A stretch of 64,000 nt of DNA. It comes from CAYNHZ01 sp964397445 (lineage in GTDB: Bacteria; Bacteroidota; Bacteroidia; Bacteroidales; UBA932). Made by a program: the position numbers and the translations under genes. The stretch covers positions 1 to 64,000 of the forward strand of contig CAYNHZ010000001.1 in assembly GCA_964397445.1 (NCBI GenBank). Direction: 5' to 3'. Below are positions 45,137-52,399 of the stretch, piece after piece. The notes beneath the pieces are model-generated. The model was not told where the DNA came from. It did not search any database and worked only from the letters and a program-made list of their open reading frames with translations. Within the stretch, counting starts at the first letter, position 1. Each line of letters opens with the position of its first letter.

Positions 45137-46186
45137 ATGCATAAGCTCACACTAAAATATCTTATATTTTTCCTGTTAGTTACTATAACTAACAGTTCTT
45201 GTGAGAAATACCCTTTGGAAAACAGAAAGAAAATTGACAAGAATGAGTTAATTTTAAAAAATTTCAGCGAACAATCTGTCCACGCTGCGACCATAGTAGA
45301 GGCAACAAACGGCGATATCTTAGTGGCATTTTTTGGTGGATCAGGCGAAAGAAATCCTGACTGTTCTATCTGGTTATCGCGCCTTTCAGGGGGAAAGTGG
45401 TCTAAAGCACAGCTTATAGCAGACGGAATGACGGATGGGGAAAAGATAGCTTGTTGGAATCCTGTATTATTTAGGGTTCCAAATGGTGATCTGATTCTAT
45501 GCTATAAAGTCGGAAAGAGCATTACGGAGTGGGTGGGATACATTATCAAATCTTCCGATAATGGTTTTACGTGGTCAAAGCCTAAAGAGTTGGATAATGG
45601 CTGTATCGGCCCCTCGAAAAATAAGCCTATTATTATTGGAGATCGAATTTTATATGGATCTAGTACAGAGGCACCAGATTGGAATGTTCATTTTGAATCA
45701 TCGGACCTCAACGGTGAAGATTGGAGAGTTGAAAATTTTATCCCAAATCGATCAAATCACTCTATTATTCAACCCACTTTTTTAATTCATAAGGACGGAA
45801 AAATTCAAGTATTGTGTAGAAATAAAAACACTTGGGGCAATATAATCACCTCTTTTTCAACAGACAAAGGTAAGACCTGGAGTGAGGCTGAGAGGACAAA
45901 TATTCCGAGTAACAACTCGGGAATTGATGTCGTGACTCTTAAAGACGGCAGTTTTTTATTGGTTTACAACCACTCCTCAGGTGATAATACAGGATATGCG
46001 CCGAGATCCCCTATTATTGCTGATATCTCTTACGATGGAATCAATTGGAAGCACTTTATTTTTTTAGAGGCAATATTTCTCAAAGAATTATCATATCCAT
46101 CAGTAATACAAGCATCTGATGGTAAGATACATATCGTTTATTCCTGGAAAAGAAAAAACATAAAACACATATCGCTAACTTTATAA
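45137..46186 (+). CDS. sialidase-like BNR-repeat lipoprotein
   Basis: The 349-residue protein has a lipobox (NSSC, Cys22) and a six-bladed sialidase-type propeller with Asp-box repeats SSDNGFTWS, STDKGKTWS and a degenerate third, SYDGINWK. The FRVPNGD segment and later Arg-containing strands resemble the active site, but I cannot confirm the catalytic Tyr-Glu pair. I chose ATG 45137, because the frame open to 45062 lies inside the PHP gene. It closes the five-gene glycan cluster. Confidence 0.78.
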   Translation: MHKLTLKYLIFFLLVTITNSSCEKYPLENRKKIDKNELILKNFSEQSVHAATIVEATNGDILVAFFGGSGERNPDCSIWLSRLSGGKWSKAQLIADGMTDGEKIACWNPVLFRVPNGDLILCYKVGKSITEWVGYIIKSSDNGFTWSKPKELDNGCIGPSKNKPIIIGDRILYGSSTEAPDWNVHFESSDLNGEDWRVENFIPNRSNHSIIQPTFLIHKDGKIQVLCRNKNTWGNIITSFSTDKGKTWSEAERTNIPSNNSGIDVVTLKDGSFLLVYNHSSGDNTGYAPRSPIIADISYDGINWKHFIFLEAIFLKELSYPSVIQASDGKIHIVYSWKRKNIKHISLTL

Positions 46187-46206
46187 ATAATTAATTAATA
46201 ATCAAT

Positions 46207-48318
46207 ATGATAGTTTTTAAAAAGCAATTTTTTAAGCACATTACATCTGCATCACTACTGGTTGCAGCTTTTACTTTAACATCTTGTACAATGTCAAATC
46301 CATTACTAACAAAATCAAATAATCAATATCAAGCCCCACAATTTGATAAGATTAAAACCGAACACTACAAACCGGCATTCGAACAGAGCATTGCCTCTGC
46401 AAAAAAAGATATTGAGAAAATAGTCAATAATACAGAAGAGGCTACCTTCGAGAATACAATCGAGGCTTTAGAGTTCTCAGGAAGGGATTTCAATAATGTA
46501 TCATCTATTTTTTACAATCTAAATGAGGCAAACACAAATCCGGAAATGCAACAAATTGCAGAGGAGATCTCTCCTATGGTAACAGAATACGGAATGTCAA
46601 TACTTCTCAATGAAAAACTATTCCAAAGGATAAAAACAGTTTACGAAAAACGGAATGAGCTCTCTCTTGACAAAGAGCAACAAAAACTTCTTGAAAAGAC
46701 ATATAAAGAGTTTGCTCGTAATGGAGCCAATCTTTCTGAAAGTGATAAAGTTCAGTATGCTCAGATAGCTGAAAAACTCTCACTTGCAGGTCTTAGTTTT
46801 GGCAAAAATGTACTTGCAGCCACCAATGCTTTTGCCCTCACTATTACAGATACTTCTGACCTTGCAGGGTTGCCCGATTTTGTAAAAGAGATGGGAGCAG
46901 CAGAGGCAAAAAGCAGAAATATTGAGGGTTATGTTTTCACCCTTCAAGTTCCGAGTTACGCACCATTTATGCAGTATAGCGAAAAGAGAGAATTACGCGA
47001 GAAAATGTGGAGAGCATACAATTCTAAATGTCTATGTGGAGAAAATGATAATACAGAGAATATAAAGAAAATTGTAGGATTACGTATTCAAGAGGCTAAT
47101 TTATTGGGTTACAATACATTTGCAGATTATGCGCTTGAGGATAGAATGGCAAAAAACACAGTAACCGTAGAAAATTTCTTAAATAATTTGCTCGATAAAT
47201 CACTCCCTTTCGCTAAAAAGGATGTTGAATTTATCCAAAAATACGCTGAAAGCATTGGTTTTAAAGGGGCTTTGATGCCCTGGGATTTCTCTTACTATTC
47301 TGAAAAATATAAAAAGAACATCTACTCCTTAGATGACGAGATGCTAAAACCATATTTCCAATTAGAGAGTGTAAAAGAGGCTGTTTTCGGATTAGCTGGA
47401 AAACTATATGGTTTCACATTTACAGAAAATACGACAATCCCTAAATACCATCCCGATGTAACTGTTTATGAGGTTACTGATGAGACAGGTAAATTTATGG
47501 CACTGCTATATATGGACTTTTTCCCACGCGAGAGCAAAAGAGGTGGTGCTTGGATGACCTCATTTAGAGAAGAGTGCATTTATAAAGGAGTGGAAGAGAG
47601 ACCATTTATCTCAGTTGTGACAAATTTTACAAAACCTACCGAGAGCACCCCATCACTTTTAACCTTTGATGAGGTAACAACATTACTCCACGAATTTGGA
47701 CACGCCATTCACGGAATATGTGCTGAGGGTAAATATAAATCTCTAACAGGGACAAATGTAGCTCGTGATTTCGTAGAGCTTCCATCTCAGATTATGGAGA
47801 ATTGGGGATATGAACAAGAGTTTCTATCATCATTTGCCAAACATTATCAAACAGGCGAAGCTATTCCACAAGAGCTTATAGATAAAATAGTTGCAGCTAA
47901 AAATTATCTTGCAGGTTATTACAGTGTTAGACAACTCGCTTTCGGAATAAACGATATGGCTTGGCACTCCATAACAAAAGTACCTGATTGTGATATCGTT
48001 GAATTTGAGAAAAATGCTATCAAGAAAAGTGATGTTTTGCCCTCTGTAAAAGGGGTTGCTTTCTCCCCTTCATTCTCCCATATTTTTGCCGGAGGTTACT
48101 CAGCAGGATACTACTCATACAAATGGGCAGAAGTTCTTGAAGCAGATGCATTTGCACTATTTCAAGAGAAAGGGATCTTTAATAAAGAGGTTGCAAAATC
48201 ATTTAGAGACAATATCTTATCAAAAGGGTCTATTGAAGATGCAGATGTACTTTTCAGAAATTTCAGAGGGAGAGATCCTCAACCTGAAGCATTGCTCATA
48301 AAATTGGGAATGAAATAG
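46207..48318 (+). CDS. dcp: M3-family peptidyl-dipeptidase lipoprotein (Dcp-like)
   Basis: The 703-residue zinc metallopeptidase has HEFGH at 495-499 (LLHEFGHAIHG) plus the downstream RDFVELPSQIMENW segment that supplies the third ligand. A signal with TLTSC (Cys27) marks it as a lipoprotein, placing it in the envelope, unlike cytoplasmic E. coli Dcp. It should release dipeptides from peptide C-termini. Its stop directly abuts the stop of the convergent receptor gene. Confidence 0.92.
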   Translation: MIVFKKQFFKHITSASLLVAAFTLTSCTMSNPLLTKSNNQYQAPQFDKIKTEHYKPAFEQSIASAKKDIEKIVNNTEEATFENTIEALEFSGRDFNNVSSIFYNLNEANTNPEMQQIAEEISPMVTEYGMSILLNEKLFQRIKTVYEKRNELSLDKEQQKLLEKTYKEFARNGANLSESDKVQYAQIAEKLSLAGLSFGKNVLAATNAFALTITDTSDLAGLPDFVKEMGAAEAKSRNIEGYVFTLQVPSYAPFMQYSEKRELREKMWRAYNSKCLCGENDNTENIKKIVGLRIQEANLLGYNTFADYALEDRMAKNTVTVENFLNNLLDKSLPFAKKDVEFIQKYAESIGFKGALMPWDFSYYSEKYKKNIYSLDDEMLKPYFQLESVKEAVFGLAGKLYGFTFTENTTIPKYHPDVTVYEVTDETGKFMALLYMDFFPRESKRGGAWMTSFREECIYKGVEERPFISVVTNFTKPTESTPSLLTFDEVTTLLHEFGHAIHGICAEGKYKSLTGTNVARDFVELPSQIMENWGYEQEFLSSFAKHYQTGEAIPQELIDKIVAAKNYLAGYYSVRQLAFGINDMAWHSITKVPDCDIVEFEKNAIKKSDVLPSVKGVAFSPSFSHIFAGGYSAGYYSYKWAEVLEADAFALFQEKGIFNKEVAKSFRDNILSKGSIEDADVLFRNFRGRDPQPEALLIKLGMK

Positions 48319-50736
48319 TTAAAACTTCAATCTTACCCCAAAATTATAATTTCGTGGTGCTCCCCAATATCCTGAAAATGAATCTCGATCGTGGGTAGCA
48401 CCATCTTTTCCCCTCTCAACATATTTTGCATCAGCAAGATTATTCATATTAAAGAACAAGCTGACTATTATGGATTTTGATATTAATTGATCCCAATTAA
48501 TACTAAGATTGATAAGGTGATAAGAGGGCAATCTGTATGAGTTTGAACGATCCTCCGGATTTTTTCGTGTTATCGGATCAAAATCAGCCCAATAACGATC
48601 GTTATAACTCCAATCCATCCGCACATAAAAATCTGCATTGTTGAAAAATACATTAGCCCTTTCATTCCTAAAACTTGGTGAAACTATCCGAAGAGGATGA
48701 AAATTGAAAGACGCACCGACCTGTGTTTGAGGGGCATCCCCTACCGATAGATTGTGACTATAAATATTTATCTTCTGAGCTTCCTGACCAGAATATGGAT
48801 CGTAAATAGTAGCACTCACATCATTTTTCCATTTCCACTCCCCGATTGATGCAAACACATTTAATTGGAGCCACCTTCCAAACCTATAAAAGGCATCAAA
48901 CTCCCCCCCATAGTGGAAAGCATCCAAACCACTAACCATATACCTATAAGAATCCATATCTAATGGTTTATACGGGTCACTCATAAGTGTTTTATTCTTC
49001 CAATATGCAGAGTAGAGAGTAAACTCCATCCCCCCCCTATCCGAAACAAATCGATACCCCAACTCTCCGAGAAAATTGTTCTCATTCTTAACACCTTTCG
49101 AGATAGAATTGTTTCCAGAGGCAAAATAAATATTTGTATAAGGTGCTCTACTATAGGCAGCTCCGTTAATATAGAGACTGTTATTTCTGTTTACTTTATA
49201 TAAGAAGCCACCCTTAATACTGCCACCCATTCCGATAGCTAAATCGCTATAAATATTCTCGATATAATTATACTTATCCCATCTTTTATGGGTAGAGACA
49301 CTCAACGATCCCCCCAATTTGAAAACAAAATTATCCCTCGTTCCAGCCTTAAAGGTGGAGAGTGCATATATGGTTAAGTAGTTTATAATCTTACCATTAT
49401 CTACCCTTATATAATCGCCGACCTTCTTATAAGGATCTCTGCCTGCTACCCCTGCAAGAGAGTTTTCAGAGTACTCTTCATACCAATGATCTGCCCCAAG
49501 AAGATCGGTTATTCTCTCTTTTTCCCAAGTATTATACATTTGATAGTGAAGACCTGCATCAAGGGTGATCTTAGGATTAAAATCCACAACCACATTGCTT
49601 TTCAATCCAAATTGGGTATGTCCAGCCATATAGTCACTAAGTATATTCTTTGCGGAACCTGTTGGATTATCCTCTGAATTATTGTCAGAAATAACTGAGT
49701 TCCAATCTATATGTCCTTTTTTTTGGTATGAAATGATCCGCCTCCCCTTACTCTCTGTCCAGATTCCACCACCATCTCCTATCGCAAAATAGGCAGCATT
49801 ATTGAGACTAAACGAGATATTTTTGTCACTTCCCACCATAGTATTATAGTTGTGATTAAGGGTAAAATAGGGTTTGAAATAGTTATTTTCACTAATTGTT
49901 TTCTTCTCATCATTATACCATCCCCAATTTTTATTATATCCAACTCCATATTTTTCAACTTCATCGTAAGTGAGTCGAACAGAGCGTTGTTGATGTCTCT
50001 CAGGAGAACCAAGAGCGGTAAAAGTGATAATATTTTTACTATTGATCCTCTTTCTTAGCGACAGTAGATAGGCCCACGATCGGACATCAGTAGCCTCCAC
50101 AAAGCCACCACCCCAAACATAAGAGGCAGAGAGTGACAACCCCCAACCTTTTGGAAGATCGCCCGACTCTAAACTGAGAAATGTTTTTGAGGTGCCGTAA
50201 TCGGTGTGATAATACCCCACCCCGACAGAGGGCTTTGGAGAGGGGTTGATTGTTGAGATATTAATGGTCCCTCCTACAGAGTTATCTGACAACATTGAAC
50301 CACCTATACCTTTTTGTAACTGAATAGAATAGGTGGCATCAGACAACCCCATCCAATTGTTCCAAAACATATTTCCGGAGGTGAGGCCAGAGATAGGAAC
50401 CCCATTTAAAAGGACAGATATGTTTTCTTGTTTAAATCCCCTTATATTCACTTTTGCATCTCCATAACTGCCACTTTCACTCGTTGCAAAAAGTCCAGGG
50501 GTGTTTTTTAGAAGCTCAGGAAAGGTCTTTCCGGGGGATAAAAAACCAATCTCCTCTTTAGATATTGATTTTAATCTAAGTGGTGAAGAATTTACATCGG
50601 TAATATTTCCGGAGACTATTGACTCATTTAAGAGAACAATATTTGTATCAATTTGGTAGATCATAGAGGTATCTACCTTACCATAAGAAACTTTGCCAAT
50701 AATAATGGCAATAATAACAAAACAAAACTTTTTCAT
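48319..50736 (-). CDS. TonB-dependent outer-membrane receptor under FMN riboswitch control
   Basis: The 805-residue protein has a signal peptide (1-19), a plug domain (TFPELLKNTPGLFATSESG, VNIRGFKQENISVLLNGVPI, SVGGTINI) and a 22-strand-type barrel ending in the aromatic RNYNFGVRLKF. It has no CarboxypepD N-terminal domain. The only clue to substrate is the FMN riboswitch in its leader, which predicts uptake of riboflavin, FMN or a related flavin. I recognise no riboflavin-specific sequence feature. It converges with the M3 peptidase gene with no gap. Confidence 0.9.
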   Translation of the reverse strand: MKKFCFVIIAIIIGKVSYGKVDTSMIYQIDTNIVLLNESIVSGNITDVNSSPLRLKSISKEEIGFLSPGKTFPELLKNTPGLFATSESGSYGDAKVNIRGFKQENISVLLNGVPISGLTSGNMFWNNWMGLSDATYSIQLQKGIGGSMLSDNSVGGTINISTINPSPKPSVGVGYYHTDYGTSKTFLSLESGDLPKGWGLSLSASYVWGGGFVEATDVRSWAYLLSLRKRINSKNIITFTALGSPERHQQRSVRLTYDEVEKYGVGYNKNWGWYNDEKKTISENNYFKPYFTLNHNYNTMVGSDKNISFSLNNAAYFAIGDGGGIWTESKGRRIISYQKKGHIDWNSVISDNNSEDNPTGSAKNILSDYMAGHTQFGLKSNVVVDFNPKITLDAGLHYQMYNTWEKERITDLLGADHWYEEYSENSLAGVAGRDPYKKVGDYIRVDNGKIINYLTIYALSTFKAGTRDNFVFKLGGSLSVSTHKRWDKYNYIENIYSDLAIGMGGSIKGGFLYKVNRNNSLYINGAAYSRAPYTNIYFASGNNSISKGVKNENNFLGELGYRFVSDRGGMEFTLYSAYWKNKTLMSDPYKPLDMDSYRYMVSGLDAFHYGGEFDAFYRFGRWLQLNVFASIGEWKWKNDVSATIYDPYSGQEAQKINIYSHNLSVGDAPQTQVGASFNFHPLRIVSPSFRNERANVFFNNADFYVRMDWSYNDRYWADFDPITRKNPEDRSNSYRLPSYHLINLSINWDQLISKSIIVSLFFNMNNLADAKYVERGKDGATHDRDSFSGYWGAPRNYNFGVRLKF

Positions 50737-50771
50737 TTGCGTAGTGTAATTTTAAATATTACATCTCGCAA
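50737..50771 (-). promoter_or_regulatory. hairpin between riboswitch and start codon
   Basis: On the minus strand TTGCGAGATGTAAT and ATTACACTACGCAA pair as 5 plus 6 bp around a 3x3 internal loop, with a loop of seven. The structure ends directly before the receptor ATG, which suggests a translational expression platform. There is no T-run for termination. Confidence 0.55.
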
Positions 50772-50773
50772 GG

Positions 50774-50895
50774 CTTTCTTCTTTCATCCAGACTATAACT
50801 GTCGGTTCCGTAATTTCAACGGCTCAACCTCCCAAAATAATCGAAAGGGTCGCGGACTATACCGCCGGTAGGGATTTACACCCTGCCCTGAAGAT
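50774..50895 (-). promoter_or_regulatory. FMN riboswitch (RFN element)
   Basis: The minus strand carries the conserved RFN blocks in order: CTTCAGGGCAGGGTG, CCTACCGGCGGT, AGTCCGCGACC, GAGCCGTTGAAATTACGG, ACCGACAGT and AGTCTGGATG, closed by AAGAAG pairing with CTTC at the 5' end. These match the FMN aptamer consensus nearly base for base. It lies in the 5' leader of a TonB-dependent receptor gene. Confidence 0.96.
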
Positions 50896-50900
50896 TTAGG

Positions 50901-50942
50901 GTGCAAAAGTAAAACATATTTTAATATTTCCTATATTTGCAC
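50901..50942. promoter_or_regulatory. divergent promoters for the FMN-riboswitch and trp-leader transcripts
   Basis: Minus-strand -7 box TACTTTTG (50904-50911) starts the receptor transcript about 5 bases before the riboswitch. Plus-strand -7 box TATATTTG (50932-50939) starts the trp leader. A 7-bp inverted repeat GTGCAAA (50901-50907) and TTTGCAC (50936-50942) frames both. No exact TTTG -33 elements are seen. Confidence 0.6.
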
Positions 50943-50945
50943 TCG

Positions 50946-51020
50946 ATGAAATTTACAACTCTAAATAACAATTGGTGGTGGCTCGGAAATAATGTTTTTC
51001 GAGATGCTTTTGTTATATAG
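50946..51020 (+). CDS. trpL: tryptophan leader peptide (three consecutive Trp codons)
   Basis: A 24-residue ORF contains NNNWWWLGN, with TGG TGG TGG at 50973-50981. The ATG lies 6 bases after the -7 box, so it is probably translated from a leaderless mRNA. Stalling at the Trp codons would set the downstream RNA fold. It resembles leader peptides in front of trp genes in other Bacteroidota. Confidence 0.9.
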   Translation: MKFTTLNNNWWWLGNNVFRDAFVI

Positions 51021-51080
51021 GATAGAGTGAAAATATATTTTTTAGCCCCCTACGCGTCTCGATATAGGGGGCTTTTTTTA
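50982..51080 (+). promoter_or_regulatory. trp attenuator (pause, antiterminator and terminator hairpins)
   Basis: Three competing folds are visible. The pause hairpin is CTCGGAAA (50982-50989) with TTTTCGAG. The antiterminator pairs CGAGATGC (51000-51007) with GCGTCTCG (51054-51061), and TAGG (51018-51021) with CCTA (51049-51052). The terminator pairs AGCCCCCTA (51044-51052) with TAGGGGGCT (51065-51073), followed by a T-run. The antiterminator uses part of the terminator's left arm, so the two exclude each other. Confidence 0.88.
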
Positions 51081-51118
51081 TGTTTTTAAAAAAATATATT
51101 TAACTAATCCATAATATA

Positions 51119-52384
51119 ATGTCTGTTTTTAAAAAAATTGTCCTAAAGGACGAACAACTTCCAAGGGTATGGTATAATATCCTACCCGACCTCACTCAGT
51201 TACAACCAATGCTTAATCCTATTTCAAAACAAAAATTAAAACCGGAAGATATGGAGCCTCTTTTTGCAAAAGGTTTGATTGACCAAGAGTTTTCCACCGA
51301 AAGATGGATAGAGATACCGCAAGATGTGCTGAATCTCTATAGAATATACCGCCCCTCTCCCCTTGTGAGGGCATTCGGTTTGGAAAAAGCATTGAAGACC
51401 TCTGCTAAAATATATTTCAAGAATGAATCGGTTTCACCTGTAGGCTCTCATAAACTCAACTCTGCAATACCCCAAGTATATTACAATAAAATTGAGGGGG
51501 TAAAGCACCTGACAACAGAGACAGGGGCAGGGCAATGGGGATCAGCTTTAAGTCTTGCCGCTCAGCATTTCGGAATAGATGCTAATATCTATATGGTCAG
51601 GGAGAGTGTAAAACAGAAACCCTCTCGCAAGGCTGTCATTGAGATGTATGGAGGTAAAGTTATCCCCTCTCCGAGCAATACTACAGAGGTAGGACGATCA
51701 TTTTTGGATAAAGATCCGAACACCTCAGGCTCATTAGGAATGGCTATTTCAGAGGCTTGTGAAAAAGCACTCTCTACTCCCCTCACAAAATATACTCTCG
51801 GGAGCGTGTTAAATTTTGTAATGCTCCATCAAACCATTATCGGATTAGAGGCTGAGAGACAATTTGAGTTTGCAGATGATTATCCCGACACGATAATAGG
51901 GGCTTTTGGCGGGGGCTCAAATCTTGGGGGGATCTCACTCCCATTTCTAAGGCACCACTTAAAAGGGGGTAAAAAAATAGATATTATTGCTGCAGAAAGT
52001 AGCGAATGCCCAAAATTGACAAAAGGAAAATTTATGTACGATTATGGAGATTCAGCAGGGATTACCCCTTTAATCCCGATGTATTCACTCGGAAAAGATT
52101 TCCTACCATCACCTATTTATGCCGGAGGTTTACGCTATCACGGTGCAGGGGCAATAATGAGCCAATTACTTAAAGATAACCTTATTAAAGCAATGGATAT
52201 ATATCCAAAAGAGGCTTTTGACTCGGCTACTTTATTCTCTCGTACAGAGGGAATTATCCCTGCCCCCGAATCTTCACACGCTATTGCTGCCACGATCAGA
52301 GAGGCGATTAGATGTAGAGAATCGGGGGAAAGGAGAACTATTTTATTTAATTTATCAGGGCACGGCCTTTTAGATATAAAATAA
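51119..52384 (+). CDS. trpB2: TrpB2-type tryptophan synthase beta chain
   Basis: The 421-residue PLP enzyme joins indole and serine to form tryptophan. The PLP lysine is Lys112 in GSHKLNSA, the substrate loop is ETGAGQWGSAL and the phosphate-binding loop is GAFGGGSNLGG. The extended N-terminus and ESVSPVGSHK context identify the TrpB2 (long) class, which usually acts without TrpA. No other trp gene is in the window, so indole salvage is a plausible role. It is controlled by the leader and attenuator directly upstream. Confidence 0.95.
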   Translation: MSVFKKIVLKDEQLPRVWYNILPDLTQLQPMLNPISKQKLKPEDMEPLFAKGLIDQEFSTERWIEIPQDVLNLYRIYRPSPLVRAFGLEKALKTSAKIYFKNESVSPVGSHKLNSAIPQVYYNKIEGVKHLTTETGAGQWGSALSLAAQHFGIDANIYMVRESVKQKPSRKAVIEMYGGKVIPSPSNTTEVGRSFLDKDPNTSGSLGMAISEACEKALSTPLTKYTLGSVLNFVMLHQTIIGLEAERQFEFADDYPDTIIGAFGGGSNLGGISLPFLRHHLKGGKKIDIIAAESSECPKLTKGKFMYDYGDSAGITPLIPMYSLGKDFLPSPIYAGGLRYHGAGAIMSQLLKDNLIKAMDIYPKEAFDSATLFSRTEGIIPAPESSHAIAATIREAIRCRESGERRTILFNLSGHGLLDIK

Positions 52385-52399
52385 TATTTATAAAAACTA

